Shown one piece after another: positions 54,480 to 64,000 of a DNA stretch of 64,000 nucleotides; the first letter of the stretch is position 1; every line of letters starts with the position of its first letter. The position numbers and the translations under genes are program-made. The stretch is from Prunus persica (Eukaryota; Streptophyta; Magnoliopsida; Rosales; Rosaceae), in contig NC_034014.1 in assembly GCF_000346465.2 (NCBI RefSeq), positions 18,301,956 to 18,365,955 of the forward strand, read 5' to 3'. The notes below the pieces were generated by a model. That model was given only the letters and a program-made list of their open reading frames with translations, was not told where the DNA came from and made no database searches.

Positions 54480-55240
54480 TTAAATGTTTTGATTTTGCCA
54501 TTTTGGGCTAGATATCTACTAGCCAGAGCTCTAAAAAATGTTATAAAGAGTATGCTTGCTTTGACCCACTCTCTGTAATTTTTTTTTTTGTTTCTTTTTT
54601 TTTTGTTGGTTTTTCTTGTTCCTTTTTAAATGTTTTGATTTGCCATTTTGGGCTAGATAACTACTAGCTAGAGCTCCAAAAAATATTATAGAGAGTATGC
54701 TCGCTTTGACATTTGGGTGAAAGCGAACATACTCTCTATAATATATTTTTTTTGTTTCTTTTCTTTTTTGTTGGTTCTTCTTGTTTCTTTTTAAATGTTT
54801 TGATTCTGCCATTTTGGGTTAGATAGCTACTAGCTAGAGCTCTAAAAAATATTATAGAGAGTTTGCTCGCTTTGACATTTGGGTGAAAGTGAACATACTC
54901 TTTATAATATATTTTTTTGTTTCTTTTCTTTTTTGTTGGTTCTTCTTGTTCCTTTTTAAATGTTTTGATTTTGCCATTTTGGGCTAGATAGCTATAAGCT
55001 AGAGCTCCAAAAAATATTATAGAGTGTATACTCGCTTTGACATATGGGTGAAAGCGAACATACTCTCTATAATTTTTGTTTTTTTGTTTTTTTGTTTTTT
55101 GTTTTGGTTTATTTATTTATTTGTTGGTTCTTCTTGTTCCTTTTTAAATGCTTTGATTTTGCCATTTTGGGCTAGATAGTTACTAACTAGAGCTCCAAAA
55201 AATATTATAGAGAGTATCCTCTCTTTGACATTTTGGAACA
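54480..55240 (+). repeat. Minisatellite with a hairpin in each unit
   Basis: Five copies of a 142-187-bp unit start with TTTTGATTTTGCCATTTTGG at about 54488, 54630, 54795, 54961 and 55148. Each then reads GAGCTCCAAAAAATATTATA and GAGAGTATGCTCGCTTTGAC. In the three central units this is followed by GGGTGAAAGCGAACATACTC and TCTATAATATA, which folds back on it with arms of about 30 bp and a loop of about 12. Confidence 0.8.
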
Positions 55241-55244
55241 GGGA

Positions 55245-55860
55245 AGAGAGCAGTCTGAATTTCATCAATTTGACATGGAGGACCTGTCATGAACGGTTGC
55301 CCAGTTTTGATTACTAGTTTTGAAAAGTGGTAAGCACAAGGCGTTTAGAATTCGTGGAATAGGCAAATGGGAGATGCGAAATGGGCTTCTCAACAGTACA
55401 ACCCTTCAACCTATGGCTAAGAAAACTAAGATACTGATGGAGATTGAAATTTTAAAGGAGGTAGCCAAAGGATCTAAAGAAGTTTTTCAAAAATGGGTGG
55501 TAAGTCCTTTTATAATATGCACTGCATTTGCATTGACAGATCACCTTTTTATTATGGTCATGAACTTGAGTTTTTGCATGTATTTAAATACATGCAAAGA
55601 GAAAATGCTTAAGGAGGATGTTATGTCATCCAAATCTCCTCCATCATTTGGGATACTCTATGAATGAAAATTCTCTACTTGTCTTGCACTTGTCATTTGA
55701 AAAAAGAACTTTGAGAAATATCCTTGCAACAAATAGGGCAAGTTTATCTTGGGACAACCAAATCACCATATATGTTGAAGCGGCCAGGGAATTAGCTGTT
55801 CCTCATGTGCGTCGTCACCAGTGGGGTTTATTCCATACTTCAAGGACATGAACATTTGTT
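55245..55860 (+). pseudogene. Possible degraded protein-kinase-like gene fragment
   Basis: The stretch has more gene-like composition than its surroundings. The segment at 55660-55850 reads LRNILATNRASLSWDNQITI, then EAARELAVPHVRRH, the pattern of the middle of a plant receptor-like kinase domain. The catalytic loop HRD and the ATP-binding Lys are not visible, and frames change at about 55660 and elsewhere. I call it only a possible fragment. Confidence 0.3.
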
Positions 55861-55899
55861 GTGCTATCCGCTTCTAACACGAGTCTCCCCAGCACCCCA

Positions 55900-58130
55900 T
55901 CACCCCCCTTTAAGACAAATGAGCTGGATTGTCACTCGGTAAGCGGCAAAGCATTCCAAGACCTCTTGGATTTCGGAAACTCCCCAACACCTTATTCTCA
56001 ATGGACTTTGAGACTGGCGCACACACAAATATTCGGGAATAAATTGAATGCAATCACCTCCAGAACAAGCATACAACAATGGACACAAAGATTTATAGAG
56101 GTTCGATCAATCTTTCTTACATCCTCTTAGTGATCCTTCTGAGAAATTTCACTTATGAAAGAATATGTTACAACTTTGGTTTACATAGAAACCCCCTTAG
56201 GATATTACTCTCTCCCTCAAGCTCACTTTTTTTCCACATCCTGCTCAAACCCTTTATGCCCCTACTTTGCCCTCTTGCAAAGCTTGCTTTGCTTGCACTA
56301 GCTCTTTTGGACACTTTGCATTCTTAACTCTCACTTGCTCTCAAAGCACCTTGGACTCCCAGTCCACCCATTTGGGCTGGTACTTCCCCCCTTTGTATTA
56401 TCTACACTTCTTCCTTAAATAGACAAGTATGGAGCTTCCTTCAGCTGCCACCTCACCTTGCTAACCATCTTTATTAATGTCTTGTGCTGAAAAGTCTTCA
56501 CCAGCCACTTTTGTCTTGTGCAGAAAAGTCTTCATACCAGCCAACTTCGATGCAAAGCCTCCACATTAATGTCTTGTTTGCTACAACACACCAATTGCAC
56601 ATATTCAATGCATTTGGATGTTCAGCTCCTATCAAAAGCCTTGAATGCTTAGCCACCCATATCAATTCTTGGGATAGGAAGTCATGCACATAAAACTACA
56701 ACAACATGCTAGAAGTCACACCTAGAGCTATTACAAATCAGTTCCCCCTTCCCAAACTAATTCCTAACCCCCAAAACAGCTCACAAGCTTTCTAACAAAC
56801 TTATAGACTTTGGGGTTACAAAACCATGTCGAATGAAAATTAAAAACATATGGAAAAACAAGCCAAAAAGGGTGGAGAAAACAACACAGCATGACAAAAG
56901 TAACCGGTCACTCATGTATATGTGCTTGGTGAGCTAAGGACTCCCTATGAAAATCATCGAACCTCCAAAACATCCTCAACCTCTTGAAATCTTTCCGGTG
57001 AGCTCCAAAAGCTCCATCATTTCAAGAAACCCCTTGCCTCAACACACCTTTGGTGGAAGGTGCTCCACCCAAGTGTTGGACATCTCGTGCAGGTAAAAGT
57101 TCCCCTTTAGTATGCAAACCCTCACACCCTCCTTATTCAATAAATCCGCATGCAGCCACCTTTCCTCTCAAATTCACGAATTGAGTCCCTTCAAGATCTC
57201 TTGGATTGCGAAAACTCTCCAAGATCTTGTCTTTAATAGACTTTGCGACTGGCACACACAAACAAACATTCGTAGATGAATTAAATGCAAACACCTTCGG
57301 AACAAGCATACAACCATGTACACAAAGATTTATAGAGGTTCAACCAATCTTTCCTGCATCCTTTGGTGATCCCCCTGAGAAATTTTACTTATGAAAGAGC
57401 ATATTACAACTTTGGTTTACAGAGAAACCCTCTTACAACACTACTCTCTCCCTCAAGCTTACTTTGCTTGCTCCCATGTGTTTACCCTTACCCTTGAGCC
57501 TAAAACCCCTTGCTCTGGCTCTCTTGGACACTTCGTATTCTCAGCTCTCACTTGCTCTTAAAGCACATTGGAGTCCTAAGCCCCTTATTTGGGCTGGTAC
57601 TTCCCCCATTTGTATCATCTGCACTTCTTCCTTAAATAGACAAGTAGAGAGCTTCCTTCAATTGCTACCTCACCTTGCCAACCACCCTCATTAATGTCTT
57701 GTGCTGAAAAGTCTTCACCAGCCACTTTTGTCTTGTATCGAGAAGTCTTCACACTAGCCATATTGGAATGGGAAGCCTTCACATTAATGCCTTGTCTACT
57801 ACAATACATCAGAGCTACACATATTCAATGCATTTGGATGTCCAGCAGCCCTTATCAAAAGCCTTGAATGCTCAGCCACCCCTATTAGTGCTTGGGATAT
57901 GAAGTCATGCACCTAGAACTACAACAACATTCTGGAAGTCACACCTAGAGCTATTACAAATCAGTTCCCCCTTTCCAAACTAATTCCTGACCCCCAAAAT
58001 AACTCACAAGCTTCTCAACAAACTTATGGACTTTGGGGTTACAAAACTTTTGGAATGAGAACTGAAAACACATGGAAAAACAAGCCAAAATTTGTGGAGA
58101 AAACAACCCAGCACTACAAAAGTGACCGGT
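55900..58130 (+). repeat. Two direct repeats of about 1 kb
   Basis: Segments at about 55955-56930 and 57195-58130 are parallel throughout, offset by 1.22-1.24 kb. Both contain GAACAAGCATACAAC, ACAAAGATTTATAGAGGTTC, CTCTCTCCCTCAAGCT, CTGAAAAGTCTTCACCAGCC and GGAAAAACAAGCCAAAA. They differ by indels and many substitutions. The ACACAAAGATTTATAGAGGTTC motif is reminiscent of LTRs of plant retrotransposons, so these may be tandem LTR-like units, but no primer site is recognised. Confidence 0.7.
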
Positions 58131-61100
58131 CGCCCTTGTGGACGCAACTGGTTGTCTCCTCTAGACAATTGCTTCTTCCTGCTCCTTTGTTGCTCCTCTG
58201 TTTTCTACCTTCTTGGCATCCCTTTGGCGAGCCAATTTTCAACAACATCCGTCTCGATGAGATACTTAAATTCATTTTTTCTTAATCTCAATATATATTG
58301 TTACCCTTAATTATATTAACTAAGGTATGTATAATATCTATAGTTAATTTATTATGGTAAAATTGAAATTGTTAGGTTTTGGCCTGACAGATCCTGGGTA
58401 TCATCTTACACAATATTGTTTTATATCCAATATTTTGCTCCCGAGTATTATGGTAAGTAACTAATTATTTTTTCAATTTAATATCTATAGTTAATTTTTA
58501 AATATTATTAACTAACTAAATGAAGCGTATCACATGTATTATGATAGTAGCGCATTATTGCCCCGACTCAAGGATTTGTCTCTTCCCAAGTACTTTGGTA
58601 ATGAAGAAAATTATTCAGATTTCCAAATTAATAGTTTTATGTTTGCACTATTGTTAATATCATGAATTGAATGAAATATCTCAATAAGCTCCTGAGGGAA
58701 ATATTTATGGACTTGGTGTGGTACTCCTGGAATTGGTCACAGGTTGCATGGTAAAGACACCTAATGATATAATTTAAAGAAGAGGGGCTTAAGGATACTT
58801 TTAAAGTATCTGACAAACCGTAAAAATAACCGTTGTTATTGGGTAAATAATCTATAACTAGTAATATATTTAAGAAAATTATTATTATTATTGATATTAT
58901 ATATTGTACGAAAATTTTCAAAAAAAGAAGCTTAATAAGTTCATGGATCCTTCCATTAGGGGGTGTTGGTTCATTTTTCTGTTGACACTCTTTTTGTGGT
59001 TTACTCTGGGGTCGAGTTGCTCTGTAGAGTGAGGAGATCATTGGATCAACACCAATGCCCCGATTGGATTTTTGGCTTGCGAAGAAGACTCTTTCAACTT
59101 CTGAACAAAATTGAAAGTTGGATCAGGTTGACAGGAATGGGCGAGCTTAAGTTGGCCCCTATCGACCTATTTCTTCTATCTTGGTCGTGAATTGCGTAGG
59201 CGTGCCATTATTGGGTATGAGACCAGAGACCAGTCTAATAGACCTGGTATGAGTGATGCAGGATGTTGATTTGCTATATTTGCGCTTATTCTATTTGCGT
59301 TTATTCTGGACTTTTGCTCAAGCCATTGTGCTCCAAGGGGGGTATGAGCCCTTTTCTATGCCTCAATCAAGATGACTTCAATATTCTTTCATTTGTGCGT
59401 GTCGGTTTGATAGATACGAGCAATACCTAATCAAACAAGGAGGAAACCAGAATCATGGTTAATGATACCCTATTTGGGCTCATAAACCTAACTTAAATCC
59501 CATAAGCCCCTAGATTGGGTCAAGATTTTAGTCAATTTGGGCCCAATGGTATAGTTCGGGCCTGAATCAACCTTTACTTTCAGACTAATAGAGCCCTATT
59601 CGGGCCTAGACCTCTGCTTCTAAGTCTGAATGATAAATTAAAATAATATAAAGACGGGAAATTAAATTAGTCTACAGAGATATTTTAAATATGTAAAAGC
59701 AGTTAAATAGAAGATACTTAGTGAAATAGTTAAGATAAACTCCAAGATTTGCTTACCCGATTTTAACTTGATAACAAAGAAGAATAAGAGTTATAAATTT
59801 ATCCATTTAACTAATTCAAACTATCGATTACAATGTAAGGAAAATTGGAGATTTCTCTATCCAATGAAAGGGATACATGAATTCTAACTGATCACTTAAA
59901 AAAAATCATACCACGAAGATGGCAGAGCAACAAAAGATGAATGTAAGAGTTGTCAACTGGTTATCTGAATATTAAGCAGGCTTGTTTGAAAAGATCTTGA
60001 GTTTTTCAAGTGTTTTCGAGACGTTGCGACTAGTTTTTGGAGATAGAGTCCCATTCTTCTGTTGCGGAGGCTCTATATTTATAAGCAAGAAATCTTGATG
60101 ATGAAAGCTAGAAGAGGATATTTGATTGCTATCCAAAGTCAGTTATTGATCTGTTGATCTGGACTGTTTCATAGGTGAAAGGATGGATTGTCTCTGATAA
60201 AACTGCTGGTTTTTCGAGGTGTTTCTCTGACTTGAGTTCTCTGCATTCGGAAATCCAGTTGGCAATCGGCTCCTTCTAGTCCTTGTGCCTTTTATCCAGC
60301 TCGCTTTTCTTGTTGGGCGAGAAGGTGGTCAAGTCGCCATTAATGGTGATAATCCTTCTTCAAACCCTAGCACGGGTCTATGTGTAACGATTACCAATTT
60401 TTTTAACTTTATTGTGAGTCAAAGTTTTGGGCTTCTTGGCGCTATGGGCTTCTATTAAATTTAACCCATCGTTGACCCATTACTAAAAGAGTGCTTTTTG
60501 TCTTTTCCAAAGAAAAGAAAATGAAAGATATTGGGCATGGGCTTTAATAACTCTTTCCTTTAGAGATATACCATCTTTGGTCTATTTTCCAAATATAGTA
60601 CAAACAGAGGGCAGTATGCCTCTACAACGGATTTTGAGATAAGCAGCAAGATACTTAAATGTGTCGCCCCATCGTGGATGAAGTTTGGAAGCAATATGAA
60701 GTCATTAAGGATATAAGAAACCCTTGAAGATAATAAGCACAAGGCCTCTCTTACCAGAAAAACAAAACAAGCACAAGTCCCCATTGGCCTTTTGCTTGCA
60801 TTTTATATTTCGAGTTATTATAAGTTATGTTTACTTTTCGAACTATGTCTTAATTTCTAAATTGTCAAATAAGTGTTTGTGACACTTGTATTAAGTTGAA
60901 ATTGAGCCCCTCGAAATGCTTCTCAGGTGTTCACAGAAGAAAAAATAACCTTCTGGATAGGCACTAATTTTGGCAGCTGTTTTCTCTTTTTTTATTTATT
61001 TTTTATTTTTTATATATTCTCTACAGAGATTTATAACCAGAGCCTCTAAATATAACAAAGAAGATGCATGAGAGAGCAAATATCAACACAATCAAATTAT

Positions 61101-61500
61101 ACACAATTCCCACACAAAGTCTACAATTCCTTTTTCCCCCTTCAAAAATGAAAAGAAATGCAGACAAAAAAAGTTTACACCATGGCCATCCCCTAATAAG
61201 GGATAAACCAATTGATAGGGAGGATTAATAATAATTTCATAAAAAAGGAGATTAATTGAGAATTTATTGAATTCAAAATAATCCAAGATTTTTGCCGGCG
61301 GAAGTCTGGGAATAATATATCTTTTGTTTTACCTTATACACTATAAATTATTAGCCTGTTGCCTAATCTCAGAAAATGGTTCACCAAGTAAAAAAAGAAA
61401 CAAGGAAAATTAGAACATTGAAAATCTGCAACATATCACCGTTAATGAAACGCAAAAGTAGAATTAGACGTATCTAAAGGCATATAGAGAAAATTTGTGA
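58131..61500. other. Gene-free region with degraded repeats
   Basis: It includes the second copy of a dispersed repeat (58790-58970) and a GC-richer stretch at 58980-59600 and 60040-60480, with pieces that look like retrotransposon or LTR sequence without recognisable domains. The short GAGGGCAGTATGCCTCT block is at about 60607. No open frame shows a domain I know. Confidence 0.4.
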
Positions 61501-61538
61501 GTTTAACAAGCCACACTGTTCAATTATATGACAAAGTT

Positions 61539-63268
61539 TCATATCAATTTCCTGATAAGCAAAAACATGTTCTGATCAATCTTAAACTTAGTACAATTGG
61601 TTGGATCTCCTTTCAGCATCATCTGAAGCCCACCAAATGAAGCATATACCTCCCTGAAGCCAATTAGAAAACCCAGTAAATTAGATAACCACAAGGCCAT
61701 TAAATTCAGATTAACAGAAATGGATTTCTTTCACTCAGACAATTTAAATTCGAGATATTATAAGACGAAAGCAATATAAAAAAGACCAAATGGATCTCAA
61801 CCCTTTTATGATTTCTACAACATAAGTTCTAGTTGCATTCACAAGCAATCCCTAAATAATTGTCAGAAAAATGAACCCCATCTAGCCAGACACCACTGTA
61901 CCTCAATACGCTAATTCGACACGGAAGTAATGATCACTCTCTGAATAATTTGCAATAAAAATATAGTTTGAGCAGTATGTCACTTACACTTTGACACCTT
62001 CTTTTGAATACTCTGATTTTCCTTTCTCTGTTGACATTTTATACAGCAATCCATGCATTATATAATCAAACTTGTCTGCAAGAGATTTCTGCTCAACCTG
62101 CCAAAAGGTAATCATCTTCAGTACATGGGCAATTAGAGAATTCCAATAAATTCAGAAAACACAACATACGGGCACTAGTCCATAGAAAATATCAAAATAC
62201 AAACTACAACAGAATATTATTCTTATTTTTCATCACTGTTCAATCACACAATCCACACCATCATGATTATCAGCACCGAATGATCATGGGATATTGGCCA
62301 TGCAAGGAAGATGCTAATCTTAGACATGAATCTGTGGGTGGAATTTTCTCCCATTTAAAATTGACATAATTTTGATATGCCCGCTCTCCAAGTTCACCTC
62401 AAAAGTATAGTACAGTACCTGTCCCTGTTTTCCAGCAACAGGTGCTCCGCTCCAGTTAAGTGTGGGCGACAGCACCATCAAGAATTTATCCTTCTCATGC
62501 ATCGGATATATCTCCGTATTCACATCTAGGGTCAGTGACACACCACGCTTCTCACTTTGTGCTACAATTCGGGAAACTACAGAAGCACATTTGTGAAATT
62601 TTAAACAAAAGCACCCAAAAAGCATTAGAGTATTGTCCAGAAAAATTCGAAAGCTTTATCGATCATGCCAAGCTAATAGAATGTAAAAGGCCTTTTATAA
62701 CTATATGGGGTCGGTGACAATGAACTCCTCTACACAATTTATCACATCAAAGTAATGTCTCATAACCCGAAAGAAACCATTAAAAAGAGTCTAGAAGAAA
62801 TTTCTCCATATTTTTAAACAGCAAAATTTAATGTAGCATAAATCAAATAAACCTCAACCCTACACCACTTCAAAGAAAAGAAAAAAAGAAAACAATGTCC
62901 ACAGACCACCAGCGAGAGGACAACTGTTTTCTCCATTGTTTGCATATCATGACCATAATTAATCTAAAAAGGAGTTGGTGGAAAAGCTTGAAAAGCAGAT
63001 AGTTGCATCTGGTGAAGCTTGAAAAACAAAAAGACTATATTTAGGATAAGGAAAATTCGCTTCACTTCTTATCAGTACACTGTAATCTTCTGTCCCTTTT
63101 TTTTTCGGTTACGAGAATCATAAGTCCTTTCCATATATCAAGATTAAGTCAAGTTTTCCGGCAATCATAAGAGGGCAACAAGTATTCAGACAAACCTTTA
63201 TCAAATTTTTTGCCATCTGGATCCACTTTCTCAAGGGTAAAAATATCATCAAAGAGGAAATCAACCAT
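61539..63268 (-). CDS. RPB8: RNA polymerase subunit RPB8
   Basis: Four coding exons, 63268-63196, 62576-62419, 62097-61988 and 61653-61539, give 151 residues with consistent phases. The family signature is complete: [18 protein letters not shown] at the N-terminus, [64 protein letters not shown] and FLLIRKLI at the end. RPB8 is a shared subunit of nuclear RNA polymerases I, II and III (and the plant IV and V forms), adopting an OB-type fold. Length is near the usual 145-150. In the third exon I chose the donor AAAGT|GTAAGT with the acceptor TTCAG|GGAGG, because together they keep phase and give VEVYASFGG. Confidence 0.95.
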
Positions 63269-63715
63269 TCTTACAGAAAGTTTGTCCTCAACAGCAAAAG
63301 CTGTACCTACATTATAGAGAAAGAAAAAGAAAACATATACATAAGAAAAAGTCACATAAACAGAAAGGAACTACAGGATTCAAAATCAAATAATTATTAA
63401 AAGAAACTCTCAATAAGATTATGACCAAAGTCTAGGGTTTAGGGTTTAGATAATGACAATTTCCTTAAATACAAAACCTAGAATTCATTATCTTGGAAAT
63501 CCCAAAATCCAAACGAACAGGTAGAGAAAAAGCAAAAAATGACATGAATAACAAGTTTTTCTTGGAAAAAATATTGTATTTCGTTTTTTATTTTATTTTG
63601 AGTTTTCTAGGATTTCTATTTTTCTGCTGTAGTTTTGTTAAGCCATGGATGAGACTGAGAGAGCTTCATAAACAGTGAAAACGAGAAGGTGAAGAAGCAG
63701 AAGCGGGGACTTACT
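63269..63715 (-). other. Leader intron of RPB8
   Basis: The leader exon ends CAACTCCACA before GTAAGTCCC (donor at about 63714). An acceptor CTGTAAG lies one base before the ATG at 63268. Another exon in between is possible (CCTACATTATAG near 63313). Confidence 0.5.
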
Positions 63716-63774
63716 GTGGAGTTGGCTTGGGGCAGCTGGGCTCTTCCTTGGTCAGACGCAGAATAAAACTTTTT

Positions 63775-63927
63775 AAATTTTGATAGTCTAGGGCTTATTA
63801 TTATATGCGCGGCCCAAGCCAATAACCCAAAACGATTCGTTTTAGCCCTCCTAAGCGAGCCCTCTTCTCCGTCGCTCACCGACTCACTCCGTCATTTCAT
63901 CAAACACCTCCTCCGCCCTTTCGCGCC

Positions 63928-63967
<40 letters not shown>

Positions 63968-63974
63968 CAAAGCT
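63775..63974. promoter_or_regulatory. Bidirectional promoter between RPB8 and the next gene
   Basis: RPB8 is transcribed left from about 63770 and the next gene right from before 63975. GCGGCCCAAGCC near 63812 is a GGCCCA-type element, and a (CT)n leader tract at 63931-63964 precedes the ATG. Neither side has an obvious TATA box. Confidence 0.5.
63931..63964 (+). repeat. (CT)n microsatellite in a leader
   Basis: Seventeen CT units end ten bases before the start codon at 63975, a common position for CT tracts in plant leaders. Confidence 0.9.
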
Positions 63975-64000
63975 ATGTTTCGAAGGTACTGGAAATCCTC
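63975..64000 (+). CDS. Start of a gene truncated by the window end
   Basis: ATG follows a CT-rich leader (CCACAAAGCT before the start) and opens MFRRYWKSS, cut off after 26 bases. Too little is present to identify the protein. Its divergent position with RPB8 and the leader type support a true start. Confidence 0.5.

Noticed and set aside
53518..54483. Long Phe/Leu-rich plus-strand frames
   Set aside because: They arise from T/C-rich tandem repeats with few stop codons, not from membrane-protein genes.
1..64000. CRISPR arrays, operons or phage genes
   Set aside because: The direct repeats present have irregular units and belong to transposons or satellites; all genes have plant-type introns and separate promoters.

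Overview
This window is nuclear DNA from a flowering plant. It has AT-rich intergenic sequence, introns with GT..AG borders, and genes whose products match plant families. The mix of repeats (GCGCGACGAA-type CACTA ends, tRNA-derived SINEs, DUF4371-type hAT transposases) suggests a eudicot tree or shrub, perhaps Rosaceae; that assignment is inference. All gene models were spliced by eye from reading frame and splice sites.

Region 1 (1-8.4 kb) is a tandem duplication of a small gene encoding a 65-residue charged protein (686-883 and 7642-7839). The two copies are almost identical from promoter to 3' end. Between them lies a nested repeat: a 194-bp-LTR retroelement with a tRNA-Met primer site and no gag/pol of its own (2154-6816) sits inside a tRNA-derived SINE. 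The retroelement in turn contains a palindromic MITE, a 929-bp hAT MITE with a perfect 8-bp target duplication, and a decayed hAT transposase gene.

Region 2 (8.4-25 kb) has one intact gene, an F-box/DUF295 protein on the minus strand with an intron in its leader. The rest is mobile-element debris: a PIF/Harbinger element with matching ends and TTA duplications (14153-16012), a complete-length but broken hAT element only 35 bp away (16048-19302), a FAR1/MULE transposase fragment, a CACTA end at 21961, and a foldback element at 23.2-24.0 kb. Removing the Harbinger and hAT insertions leaves an open frame across both sites, so they may have broken an unidentified host gene.

Region 3 (25.6-51 kb) is the gene-rich core: a short-chain dehydrogenase of the acyl-DHAP reductase type (+), a CID-domain RPRD1/CREPT-like protein (-), ACINUS (-), NSRP1 (+), and TSR3 (-). 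The last four act in nuclear RNA metabolism (RNA polymerase II CTD binding, the ASAP/exon-junction machinery, speckle splicing regulation, 18S rRNA modification). The intergenic gaps carry foldback elements, one of them Mutator-like with a perfect 9-bp target duplication.

Region 4 (51-61.5 kb) has no intact gene. It holds a CACTA terminus, a copia LTR with primer site and gag remnant, a minisatellite whose units contain a long hairpin, and a 1.2-kb-period direct repeat. Region 5 (61.5-64 kb) has RPB8 (-), the shared RNA polymerase subunit, diverging from a gene whose first codons begin at 63975 and run off the window. I found no clearly new biological system; the most unusual structures are the nested retroelement, the doubly disrupted gene and the hairpin minisatellite.
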